DNA of 31,205 nucleotides from Zygnema cylindricum (GCA_037447655.1 JBBHKE010001999.1:64001-95205); one strand, 5' to 3'. Shown: positions 10,972 to 20,244, counted from the first letter of the stretch. Program-made: numbers and translations. Notes: generated by a model from the sequence alone, not told the origin.

Positions 10972-11982
10972 TGCAATTCTGTGTCCCCCATTGGACTACA
11001 AAATTCGTGAAGCCTTTAGATAGCTTTTGGCTTACCCTTTTTCAATTAGGAACCCTTCTTCAGTTAGGATCACAAACACTCAAGCAAGCAAACAAGCAAT
11101 TTGAATGCACAAAGTATGCAAATAAGCAATCTGGGTGCACCCTTGTGCAGTCTGGACTACCTTGAATCCTCAGCAAAAGAAATCACTGAAAATGCCCAAC
11201 CAGGCGATTAGATCTCTCGTGGCAAAAGATGCAAAATATATACAAGCTCATTGGGAGAGAGGCGGCTACCTCCTAAATCTCCTAAGTCTCAACCCCTCTC
11301 ATAACTTCTATCTACTAATGTACGAACCAATCACAGAACTGTAAAGTATAGAAAGGTATTGTGGCCGGTGTACTTTCTGTACAGTTTGTGTACGAATTGC
11401 TCATTGAGTGGACGCGTGTCTCTTCCAGATTCGCCCTCATGCTCTGTGTGATTCCCGCTTTCCAATGTTATCTTGCCACGTGGCACGAAGTCATGTCACG
11501 CCTGAAAACTGCCAAAGCGCCAATTCTGCAATCTCGGCGATAATGCGTGTCGTCAGATCAAAAACGGCTTTGAATGCTAGTCGTTAAAAATCGATGTTCG
11601 GTAAATTTGTTTCTATGTTAGATATGCGTAGTTCTGTAAATCAGATCAGTGAACTTTTACATATTTAAATACTTATCATACCCCGTGTATTTTAACGGAC
11701 ATCAATAACAAACCGGCTAAGGCTGATCGCTACGCCTTGCCATGCCGGTCAAAGGTTCGAGTCCTTCCGGACTCAACCTTTTTGGTAGAAGTGACTTATG
11801 TTACTTCTTCTGACCTGCCTAAGGTGCCAAGGCAGCCACACCTCCACCATCCTCTCTCTCCTTTAGTGACACGTATGTGGGATAGATGGGAGAGGTGGAG
11901 GCAGACTGCCTAAGCTTTTGATTTCTTTTTTCACAAAGCTATTCAGACCTAGAAAATACTTTATAAATCTAATAATTTAACA
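10972..11982 (-). repeat. 5' LTR of copia copy B
   Basis: 1011 bp with TG...CA ends. The outer end on the minus strand is TGTTAAATTATTAG. Shares block order with 5671-6636. Carries G-box 11474-11485, a tRNA-like block 11713-11770, and extra repeated sequence near 11040-11110 (AACAAGCAATNTG motif) not present in the 3' LTR. Confidence 0.82.
11713..11770 (+). other. tRNA-like block in 5' LTR of copy B (antisense)
   Basis: CCGGCTAAGGCTGATCGCTACGCC is followed by GGTTCGAGTCC (B-box consensus). The arm 11751-11767 is AAAGG TTCGAGT CCTTC, four of five pairs. The stem differs from the copy's other LTR (GGAGG/CCTGC) but still pairs. Confidence 0.55.
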
Positions 11983-12703
11983 TGCGACATTCTACAAAAC
12001 AAAATGTAGACGGATATGAAGCTATGAAACTTCCTAAAATTGATGACGTCTACAAAAACGGTGACAGTTCTAGAAGTCGAGGTTTTTGTGACATAGTGAA
12101 GTCATGCTACTATGTGACGTCATCAGTACGTAGATTTTTCACCATGACTTCCCAATTTCGTTTTCTTATCTTTTATCATTTGATATGCCATGAAACTCAG
12201 ACCAAATTAAAAAAAAAAAAACAAATATTTTAGTTGATACTATTATTGCTGCATCTTGTGTAAATGTATGTCCCCATGTGCATAAGTAAGGGTTTTTTTC
12301 TGTTGTTTTTCTTTAAAACTTAGCGCGCTACTGCCTAAGTTGCAACTATACGAACGAATCGGAAATTTGTAGAGTACAATTTGCTTCATCCTCGAGTTTA
12401 AGATGTAAGAAAATTGTCGTCTTGTGTTTTTCAACCCAATTCTACGACAAAAAATGTCATGTTCAAACTTATGTTTAAAACACATGCGCGATGTGTTTTA
12501 TAACTAAGTATTTTCGATAAACATATTGGAACATATATTCGCACGTGGCATGATTTTTGAAAATTTTCATACGATTTTCAAAGACCAAGAAAAGTACAGA
12601 ATTTGCTATGTTTTGTCCATTTGCGTTCAATAGGACAAAGAAAAGTACACAATTTGTTTGGTTTTGTCTGTTTTCCTTCAGTACATATTTTTTTTTTGCA
12701 GAG
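11983..12703. other. Intergenic, with a ~53-bp duplication near 12592-12697
   Basis: A+T-rich. GAAAAGTAC.(A/C)AATTTG...GTTTTGTC is repeated twice in tandem near 12592-12697. An imperfect hairpin lies near 12089-12119 (GTGACATAGT ... ACTATGTGAC). The short ORFs show no family resemblance. Confidence 0.45.
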
Positions 12704-12820
12704 GTCTTGAAATTCTGATGACATTTCACCTCGACCAGATAGGAGACGCGAAGGCAAAGCGCATCTTCTTCAACCTTGAAACTGCACAGGCTGGAATGCG
12801 GTACGTCTACTATGTCACGG
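12704..12820 (+). CDS. Candidate orphan host exon, function unknown
   Basis: 117 bp open in one frame, preceded by a long T run ending GCAG (a strong splice-acceptor look) and followed by ACG|GTAAGAC (a strong donor look). The encoded stretch includes GLEILMTFHLDQIGDAKAKR and FNLETAQAGMRYVYYVT, with more G/C-ending codons than its surroundings. I recognise no family. Copy C of the copia element begins only 21 bp downstream of the putative donor, so it would sit in the following intron. Could equally be a chance open stretch. Confidence 0.3.
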
Positions 12821-12841
12821 TAAGACACGCAACGTCAGAAG

Positions 12842-13915
12842 TGTAGAAATTAATGGTCTTTTTAAAGTATTTTCTAGGTCTGAATAGAAATAAGAAAAAA
12901 GCCGAGGCAGTCTATCTCTAACTTCTCTCTCCAACTTCTCAAACTTGTCGCAGTCACTAAGAAATTGGAGAAGGAGCTAGAGTCATGGCTACCTAGGCTA
13001 TCCAGAGGTTTACGGGAAAATATATTTTAGTTAGGGGTTTAATTTACTAAAAGATATGTGCCAGCGACAGGATTTGATCCTGTTACCTGCCGGCCGGTTA
13101 CCTGCCGGCCGGTAGAATGCCAGTGACCAGTAGCTTTAGCCGTTAAGTCGAGGAGTAGTGTTTTGTACTATATGGTTTGATAATTACTTAAACATTTATA
13201 CGTAGGATAGTTCATTTAACTGTAACTGATTACAGGAGACATATATCCAGTAAATGTAAAAGTACAGATTCCGGTACGGATAAGAAACCAATACCGCGTA
13301 TTTAATTCTTTAGTGAAACGAATACCGCGCATGTATTTATTACGGCTACGATTAAATGTGAATTTAATCGGACGGCCGAAATTAACGCCGAGATCGCGGA
13401 AGAGGATTTTGGCGGTTTGTGGTCATCGCCACATCGGATGACACGTGGCGGAATGACATTGGATCGCGGCATCTCCGAGGATTAAGGGAGCGAATCCGGA
13501 CATACCACGTGTTCACATTTAGGCCATGTCGTACAATGGTCGTACATAAAGTACACCGGCAGCTGTACTTTTGTGTACGAAATTGAAATCCGATTGGCTC
13601 CGTACATCAGTAGATAGAGTCAGTGAGAGGGATAGGACTTAGAAAAATTAGAAGATAGAACCCTCTCTCCCAAAGAGCTTTTGTACAAAAGGTCAACTTT
13701 GACCCTCCATAACTTACTGCTCAGGGGAGCAAATTCAGAGATTCTTTTTGCTATCGACTCAGGGTAGTCTTGTCTTCACAGGGGTGAAGTTGGTCAGAGT
13801 TTTTGTCTACCAAGGTGGCAGTTTTTTTTTGCTGAAACACAAAAGGGTCAAGGTTATCCTAGAGGCTTCTTGGAAGCTGTCCACTCTGAGGACTTATGGT
13901 GGTCTCAGAGTTTCA
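12842..13915 (+). repeat. 5' LTR of copia copy C
   Basis: 1074 bp, TGTAGAAAT...GAGTTTCA. Includes a U3 hairpin block (about 12905-13000), a tRNA-like block (13067-13151, minus strand), a G-box near 13442, a cluster of GTAC cores (13520-13690), and a conserved 3' part shared with 2132-3104 and 16698-16827. Confidence 0.85.
13067..13151 (-). other. tRNA-like block in LTR C (antisense), with internal duplication
   Basis: Minus strand: TTAACGGCTAAAGC (D-arm-like), a spacer, then ACAGG ATCAAAT CCTGT (13067-13083), a perfect 5-bp stem with 7-nt loop. Between them a 15-bp unit TTACCTGCCGGCCGG is present twice in tandem (13083-13112), absent from the other LTRs. Confidence 0.52.
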
Positions 13916-13930
13916 GGTTATGGGCCCACC
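13916..13930 (+). other. Primer-binding site of copy C
   Basis: GGTTATGGGCCCACC directly after the LTR's terminal CA. Exact 15/15 complement of the plant-type initiator tRNA-Met anticodon arm and identical to copy A. Confidence 0.8.
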
Positions 13931-15084
13931 CTCTAGGGTACTAATCTTTAATGGAACTGGCTTCATATACTGGGAAAGTAGCCATGGCTCTAGCTCCCTC
14001 TCCAATTTCTCAGTGACTGCGACAAGTTTGAGAGTTGGAGATAGGAGCTTTATGCGAAAAAAGGTTTTGGGGGATGATGAGTGGACGGTTGGGGCGTCCA
14101 TCAAGTCTTGGAATTCCTCCAGGGTTTGGAGGAAGCAGATTCACCTGATAAGAGGATCCACCTTCAACGGAGGAAACAAAAAAAGGAGAGGTGGTGGACA
14201 AAGGAAAGGAGAAGGAGGCGACCACACGAACAACAATTGGTTTGGCATTCATGTCACCTATTCCTAAGAACGAGGAGAATGATACTGAAACCGGGGACTT
14301 CAACAATATAGCGGCAAAGCACTTCATCCTACGCCATCTCACTAAATGACTTGCATGTCCTCATTTGCAGGGAGAAAGGACATCCGATCTTTGGATGGCT
14401 CTCATAGAGATGTACCGAAGTGGTACGATTCAGCAACAACAGTTGGCTGATCAGAAAGTTAAGGAGTATGTATACAAAGGGGGGAAGATGTTGGATTTTT
14501 GCAATGAGCTTGCTACACTCTTCATGGAGCTAGAGAGTGCGGGAAAAGTTTTTAGTGAAATAGAAAAGGTTAACTGTTTACTGATGAAGTTACCCGATGA
14601 GTTCGAGAACTAGTCAACCGTGTGCAGGACTTGGCGGACTCAAGGTGGATATGGAACTCAGTGGTAGGGATGATTCTCGTTCGAGAGAATACGATTGAGA
14701 TCCGAAGAGGAGGAAAGAGTGGCCAAGCCTTGGCAACTGCGACCGATTCGAGGAACAAGGATTCCCGGAAACCGGTCGGAAACTATAGGGGGAGGGAGCA
14801 GAAAAATCAGACCGACGAGTTCGGACCAAGGGCTCCAAAAGGTATATGTCATTTTTGTAAGAAACCGGGGCACTATATGGTAGAGTGCACTAAGCTAACC
14901 GAGATTTGGTTAAAAGAGGGGCAGACCAGTGGTACCCCGAGAGGAAGAAAAAGGCCCTTGTGACACATGTACATGAGGCGGAATCCGAGGACGAGGACGA
15001 TGAGCTCCTTTTGGATGAAGAGTTGGAGGCGAAAAACGAGGTCGCAATACCACGAAGGCAGAAATGTGCTTACGGTGGATTGAA
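13931..15084 (+). pseudogene. copia gag (copy C), frameshifted
   Basis: Begins in the LTR/PBS as in copy A and contains FIYWES, then a foreign 65-bp block. It resumes with SGTIQQQQLADQKVKEYV, and an A deletion near 14612 shifts the frame inside FENIVNRV. The zinc knuckle CHFCKKPGHYMVEC lies near 14849-14890, followed by an acidic EDEDDELLLDEELE tail. Not translatable as one protein. Confidence 0.8.
13979..14043 (-). repeat. LTR hairpin block inserted in copy C gag
   Basis: A ~65-bp block (TAGCCATGGCTCTAGC ... GAGAGTTGGAGATA) interrupts gag exactly where copies A and B have continuous coding sequence. It matches, in reverse orientation, the 5' hairpin block of the family's own LTR (about 12915-12990). 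No target duplication is obvious. Confidence 0.65.
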
Positions 15085-15960
15085 AGGTGAAACAGGCTGG
15101 ATTGTAGATTCAGGTGCCTCCATGCACATGTGTAAGGATAGGCATCGTTCACTAAGATAAGAAATGTTCCCACCGTAGAGATAGAGTACGGGGATGGAAG
15201 GATAGTCACCACTACTCTTGTAGGATCGGTAGCTTTGAAAGTGTTAGTAGAAGGAAAGACATCCATAGTAACATTCTCCGATGTAATGTTTATTCCGGAG
15301 CTGAACAAAAACCTCATCTCTACATCCGTATTAGATGATAAGGGTTTTTTTACTAGCACTAGGGAAGGAGTCTTTATTGCTAGTTTTGAGGAGGATGTCT
15401 ATTTCATTGCTGAGAAAGGTAGCCATGGGATGTTTAGGCTGGTTTTAAGTAATGAAAAAAAGAAACTTTATTATGCTGGTGTTCATGATATTATGATGTG
15501 GCATAAGAGGCTTGGGCATATGAATCTAGACAAGTTAAGAGAGATGAAAAAGATGGGAGTGGTGGAACGGATTAAATTTAGTGAGAATGATAATATAAGT
15601 GATTGTAGTGGATGTGCTCAAGGTAAAACACACAGATTACCCTTTCCTAAAACAGCCACCTATAAGGGAGAAAACATTCTAGATCTAGTACACACAGATA
15701 TTTGGGGACCAGCTAAAGTGCCCTCACCGGGGGGGAAGATATTTATGATGACTATCTGTGATGATTAGTCTCGGTATTCCCGAGTGTATTTTTTGAAAAA
15801 CAAGTCCGAAGCTTAGGATTGTTTTAGACAATATAAAGCATAGAGCGAAAAACTTCATGAAACTCCAATCAAGAGAATAAGGAGTGACAATGGTGGAGAG
15901 TATACTTCTAACTAGTTTAAGGATTTTCTAAGGGAAGATGGGGTTCAACACCAAAAGATG
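15085..15960 (+). pseudogene. copia protease and N-terminal integrase (copy C)
   Basis: Protease motif WIVDSGASMHMC with the catalytic Asp intact, a one-base frameshift near 15145, then an open stretch to 15765 with FIPELNKNLISTS, the integrase zinc site HKRLGH ... CSGCAQGK, and HTDIWGP. TAG at 15766-15768 replaces the Trp found in copy B (DYWSRY). Further TAGs lie at 15814, 15841 and 15913. Sequence homology stops after GVQHQKM, before the catalytic Glu. Confidence 0.85.
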
Positions 15961-16697
15961 TTGTTCTGAGACAAGTGCTGGTACTGAAGATGAAGAAGAT
16001 GCAGTAGTAGTCATCGTAGAACAAATCAAGAGAGGAAGCTTCCACAAATACCGATGGCTAAACAGAAACTTTGACAGACTATAACTTTCAGAAACATGCT
16101 CCACACGTCCTGAAAATTTGCCACAATGTAGATAACATACAAAGGAACACACACACAAAATTTCAATCAATTCCGCTCACAAATCTGTGAGATATGTAGA
16201 AATGAAATTACATAAAACTGAGTGTACAGTTTTCATATCATTTGTTCCTAAAAATCAAATTCACTAAGTCCTACTTTTATACACCGAAACTACACTAAGA
16301 TGTACGGAGGCATTCCAGCCGTACATCTAACATTCTATCACAAATATTTACACCGAAGTTCAGACAACGTAAAGTGATAATGATCTAGTCACGCCTCGTC
16401 ACTATTTGTTGGCGGCGGCTGTCAGCGCTCCGATTAGAGGATTTGGCACCGTAGAATTGACTTCACGAAGTCCAGTGGTCTTGCCGAATTTCCGTACGTC
16501 CACGGAGGACATACTCACGCATTCTCCCAAGTGACGACAGGTGTCCCAAGTATGAATGAACCGTGAACTCCCAACTTCACTGTCACACTAATTTCGGTAA
16601 GTACAGAACCAAACTCAACCAAAAATAGCTTAAGTCCCGAACAGCTCTCTCTCACAGCTGAGGCATAAAGAGGACTAAAGCTTTCTAAAAAAAAACA
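15961..16697. other. Unassigned sequence between copy C and an LTR fragment
   Basis: Replaces the expected rest of pol. No similarity to the copia copies is seen, and no ORF of recognisable family. Possibly host DNA or another insertion at the truncation point. Confidence 0.4.
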
Positions 16698-16827
16698 TGA
16701 AGTTGGTCAGCGTTTTTGTCTGCCAGGGTGGCAGTTATTTTTGCTGAAACACAAAGGGGTCAGGGTTATCCTAGAGGCTTTTTGGAAGCTGTCCACTCTG
16801 AGGACTTATCGAGGTCTCAGAGTTTCA
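16698..16827 (+). repeat. 3'-terminal copia LTR fragment
   Basis: 130 bp starting TGAAGTTGGTCAG and ending GTCTCAGAGTTTCA, matching the last part of the LTRs at 2132-3104 and 12842-13915. It ends at the same base as the solo LTR, which confirms the LTR 3' boundary. Confidence 0.78.
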
Positions 16828-17508
16828 CCAGTTCCTAAAAATAACGTGTGACAACAATGTTGACAACCATCACATGTATTGTCGACGTGTACAATAGTCA
16901 CAAACGTAAGTTACAATTTCATTCTTACGCATATGAACACTTGAAAACCAGATCCAACGGATCCGCGCTAAAATACAAAGGAAGTTCGCTAAGTTACAAG
17001 TACATAGGACATACCCTAAATAAGAGAGAAAGAGGAGAGGTCGAGTGAGAAAGAGGGGGAGAGACGAGGACGACATAAACTTTCACTCTTGAATGAAAGT
17101 GGAGGTCCAAGACCCAAATTATTTGTTTTCTGTACATGTTTGTCATTTTCGTATGTACATTCGCTTGACGAGCAGGGGAAAAAATATAGTGTACTCTCCG
17201 TCGTTCAAATATTTTGAAAACGTTTGATGCGTGCAATAATGGTTTTTTATTCGTCATTAGGGTATTATTTTGATAAAAATCATGTCACAAGTGTGAAGAT
17301 GAGCTGGCGTGAAGTGGAAATGGGTCACCATGATCATAACGCCAAATTGTCGTACCTTCCAAAGTTTCAAGATGACGCAAAATGTACTTGTGTTCTTGCC
17401 CATTTTTCATAGGGCATTATGTTTTCTCGTTGCAAGTCCCATTTTATGTGAAAATGAAGGAAAAACCCTTACTTGAACGCATGGGCACACACTCTAAGAA
17501 GTGTGAAA
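16828..17508. other. Intergenic, with an interspersed repeat near 17035-17200
   Basis: No gene recognised. GAATGAAAGTGGAGGTC (about 17090) and the following GTACATG and TTGAC motifs pair with the inverted copy at 4920-5110. Confidence 0.4.
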
Positions 17509-17662
17509 ATAATAGTCGCGGGCGACCCAGTGCTTTGCCCTTTGGTTGCCAAGGGCCTGTCGTTTTTGTACACGCGGACCAATCGGAGCGTCACAATTTG
17601 TCGTAGGAGTTACATGTACTCCACGTATCAATCCGTTTTTGGTAGTGTACGCATATTGAAAA
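17509..17662 (+). repeat. Interspersed repeat R1, copy 1
   Basis: About 150 bp from AATAGTCGCGGG to GTGTACGCATATTGAAAA. Closely matches 26212-26360. At the second locus it runs directly into repeat R2. Here R2 begins about 360 bp later, so the intervening 17663-18022 looks like an insertion. Confidence 0.65.
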
Positions 17663-18022
17663 GTAAAAAGACTTTATTTTCAATAACGCGATGGTAATAC
17701 CATCAAAGTACAAAACATGATTGTCACTAAAAGGTATTGATGACCAAAAAAGGTTAAAGACCAAAATCTTAAAGGACTAAAAACACAACAAAAATGCATG
17801 AAAAGCCTAAAATGAAAGAAAGAAAGCAGGTACAACAAAACCATACTAATGTAACACTACAAACTAACCTAGCCGCTTAAGCCTCAAACTACGCCCAACT
17901 AAAGATCAAAACTATGGATATCGTCTATATGCGCCGGGTGGCGCGGCGGTAAGTCTCGCAGCCCTCGGCCATCACTCAACACTGTGCTCTGTCGGATGTC
18001 GGATAATGGCCAAAGCTTGGGA
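17663..18022. other. Probable insertion separating R1 from R2; Pol III A-box-like motif
   Basis: A-rich, no ORF. Near its right end the sequence TGGCGCGGCGGTAAGTC (17938-17954) fits the Pol III A-box form TRGCNNRGYGG, but I find no B-box at the usual distance. Could be a SINE head or chance. Confidence 0.3.
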
Positions 18023-18192
18023 CACGACAACATGGCGATGTGTGACGGGATCGCGCGCGCAATAATTAAAAGTACGATACTGTACGTTCCTCTAGCGGTA
18101 TTGATAACACGACATTTTGGCGTGACGTCGAATTTGTTTGGCCTTTTATCATACCATTACAACCACGCGAAATACAACAAATACGATTGTAC
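18023..18192 (+). repeat. Interspersed repeat R2, copy 1
   Basis: CACGACAACATGGCG ... GTACGATACTGTACGTT ... TGGCGTGACGTCGAATTTG ... CGATTGTAC. Related copies at 26361-26479, 30088-30205 and 30231-30418, all on the same strand. No coding potential. Confidence 0.65.
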
Positions 18193-18273
18193 GGCTGGCG
18201 GAATCACAGAAAAGTACAACACGGTTGTCGATGTACTTGTGATTTATTAGTTTGTATTTGACTATTTGTAGAC

Positions 18274-18458
18274 TAGCGTTGGGTATCGGGTTAATTCATA
18301 TCGCGATAATTTCGATATTTGATATATCGAATATCGATCGAGCAGATTCCTCGATATATCGTACCGCGGCCAACATAAATTATCGCGATATATATCGCAA
18401 AAAATGGGTGTCCGTACAGTCATTTTACGGAAAATCATACGGAAAATCGTACAGATAT

Positions 18459-18507
<49 letters not shown>

Positions 18508-18678
18508 ACTGAGCGCGAAAAAAATGAAAATTTTCATTTTTTTTATGGTTTGATATGTCGGCGATACGATATATCGGAGATATATCGCGATAATTTGGTT
18601 TTCGATATATCGATTATCGGGTACCTGAAATTCGATATATATTGAATATCGGCAAAAGGTCCTCGATGCCCAACACTA
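18274..18678. mobile_element. hAT-type MITE, 405 bp, with 8-bp target duplication
   Basis: Terminal inverted repeats TAGCGTTGGGTATCG (left) and CGATGCCCAACACTA (right). The ends fit the hAT-style YARNG rule. The element is flanked on both sides by a perfect TTGTAGAC (18266-18273 and 18679-18686). It carries no ORF for a transposase. The interior has repeated palindromes such as CGATATATCG and TATCGCGATA and a 48-nt C run. Confidence 0.88.
18460..18507. repeat. Homopolymer of 48 C
   Basis: Uninterrupted C run inside the hAT MITE. The G-rich strand could form G-quadruplexes and the C strand i-motifs. The true length may differ because such runs are error-prone in sequencing. Confidence 0.9.
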
Positions 18679-18836
18679 TTGTAGACATTAGCCTTACATC
18701 TGATGAACCGAACCAGAAAAAAGTGACCAGTCACGCATGGATCCTGGCCGTCGGAGGTAGACCTATTCGCACTTTGTTTAGTTCGCGGTTTCGATAACAA
18801 AATCTTATACTTTTATACCAAAACGGTAGTACAGTA

Positions 18837-19336
18837 CACCGCGCATCGTAATTAGAGTAATGAAAAAATTAGAGTAAAAAAAGAGAAAAAAATAATTAGA
18901 GTAATTTACTCTAATTTATGTGATAGAGCTGTTTCAAAAAGGATTTACTCTAATTTATGCGGTTTACTCTAATTTGGCAAGTTAATATCCTCTACTGTAA
19001 ATAAGGTATTCGTACAGAATCTGACAAAACGTACAGTTTATCGTCACTATGACGTTCGCACTACGCGTTTTGTTAAAACGCAGTTACATGATAATGGCCT
19101 GTATTAAATCATTATTTGTACTTTTTTACTTATAAAAGTACACTTTTGCACGGTCGGACGTCGTCCGTACTCCACACTATTTAAAATGAACATATATTAG
19201 AATTAAAAACGCTAATTAAACCTTACCTAAATTAGAATAATGAAAAAATTAGAATCGATTACTCTATTTGATGTGATAGAGTCAAAATTTCGAGCGACCG
19301 AATTAGAGTAATTTACTCTAATTACGATTCGCGGTG
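18837..19336. mobile_element. TA-flanked MITE, 500 bp (copy 1)
   Basis: Terminal inverted repeats CACCGCGCATCGTAATTAG (left) and TAATTACGATTCGCGGTG (right), flanked by TA on each side (18835-18836, 19337-19338) as in Tc1/mariner-type MITEs. The interior has many ATTAGAGTAA / TTACTCTAAT motifs. No transposase ORF. Related copies at 29410-30083 and 31003-31199. Confidence 0.82.
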
Positions 19337-19338
19337 TA

Positions 19339-19899
19339 CAGTCTAGCAGCGGTTTGAATTTTCGTTGTTGTCTGTCTAGCAGTCCGTCTGCCATTGACAT
19401 TTTCCATATCCGTGACTTTTTCCACTTTCGTGAATGGCTGCTTGCACAAACGACGGAAGAATCGCACAATGGCGGTGGCAAAAAAAACAAAGCTGCCCGG
19501 CAAAACTGTATGTTATTGGGCCAACATTGGTATCACGACAATTTGGCGTGACGTCATCTAGCGTCGACAGCACATTTTGCGGTTTCCAAACGATACATTT
19601 TGTTGGCAGTACGGCAAAATGTATCGTTAAGGGTGTACTGCGGAAGTTACACGACCGGTTTTGAAACGTTGCATTGTACCGGCGGTACGGAAATGTTTTA
19701 CTAATGTCCTACTTTGGAAGTTTGACGGCCGATGTGTCGCCCGTGTCATGACTTGGTACAATAGTCGGTTCGTATATTGTACTTTGACGGTGAATCGACG
19801 GCGGTTCTCGTTCGTAAACTCAATCGACGGCAAATCATCGGTGACGGTCGGTTTTGAAACGTTTTCCGACGGTTCTTGTTCGTAAAGTCAATCGACGGC
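19339..19899. other. Intergenic upstream of EF-Ts-like exons; perfect 14-bp hairpin
   Basis: Contains a perfect inverted repeat AACGATACATTTTG (19589-19602) / CAAAATGTATCGTT (19615-19628) with a 12-nt loop, and a ~35-bp motif (GGTTCT(C/T)GTTCGTAAA.TCAATCGACGGCA) repeated at about 19800 and 19870. The N-terminal exons expected for a plastid EF-Ts precursor (transit peptide) are not recognised here. Confidence 0.5.
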
Positions 19900-19977
19900 A
19901 TGGGTCCACTTTCCTGTCAACGGATCACTGTAGACATGAAAGACTTGCAAGTCGGGCAAAGTTTTGAAGGCAAAGTG
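19900..19977 (+). CDS. S1 domain start exon, plastid EF-Ts (PETs)-like
   Basis: Open in one frame, containing MKDLQVGQSFEGKV (from 19936), the opening strand of an S1 RNA-binding domain (family form: VGxxFxGKV). It ends at GTG|GTATGC, a plausible phase-0 splice donor. In plastid EF-Ts (PETs) the first S1 domain opens similarly. The exon's left end is uncertain: an AG lies just before ACATGAAAG, so it may begin at 19934. Confidence 0.5.
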
Positions 19978-20244
19978 GTATGCTCTCCTATTTGACTCTT
20001 TGTATCTTAGTCACCAAGAAAGTATTGGGTCAATCTGCTTTGTGTTTACTTGAATGAAGAATTTGAGCACAACTTGGTAAGTCGCAGCTAACAATTAGAC
20101 GTCACAATTTTTTTTTTTTGCTTCTTTTCAAATGTGTGTGATGCAAATTTTGGCTTTTTCACTTCAAGCTACTCGCTTTTCTGAAACTAATGAATTCCAT
20201 CATTTGGATTATGAGAATTTGGTGTTTTCGGATTCTGTTTATAG

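Larger units (their letters stand above)
5671..11982 (-). mobile_element. Ty1/copia element copy B, near full length
   Basis: 6312 bp, minus strand: 5' LTR 11982-10972, PBS 10971-10957, gag, then protease, integrase, reverse transcriptase and RNase H in copia order, and 3' LTR 6636-5671. The flanking 5-mers are TGCCA (5666-5670) and TGCGA (11983-11987), compatible with a 5-bp target duplication with one substitution. From protease to RNase H the reading frame is constant, broken by point stops and not frameshifts. The two LTRs differ visibly, including an insertion/duplication near 11040-11110, so this is an old insertion. Confidence 0.88.
12842..15960 (+). mobile_element. Ty1/copia element copy C, 3'-truncated
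   Basis: 5' LTR 12842-13915, PBS 13916-13930, gag, protease and the first half of integrase, ending abruptly after GVQHQKM at 15960. No RT, RNase H or attached 3' LTR. The 5-mer before the LTR is AGAAG, and the LTR end at 16827 is followed by CCAGT, so that fragment does not prove to be its partner. Confidence 0.83.

Noticed and set aside
416-15768. Fungal repeat-induced point mutation (RIP) as cause of the TAG bias
   Set aside because: The CpA-context change fits, but PBS type, EF-Ts-like exons and other features suggest a green-lineage host, where RIP is not known. Too few sites to decide.
12842-16827. 16698-16827 as the 3' LTR partner of copy C
   Set aside because: The flanking 5-mers (AGAAG and CCAGT) do not match and 737 bp of unrelated sequence intervenes, so the link is unproven.
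17938-17954. Functional tRNA gene
   Set aside because: A-box-like motif only. No B-box, acceptor stem or anticodon arm could be drawn.
18252-18512. Open frames with poly-Pro (plus) or poly-Gly (minus)
   Set aside because: Produced by the 48-nt C run inside a non-coding MITE.
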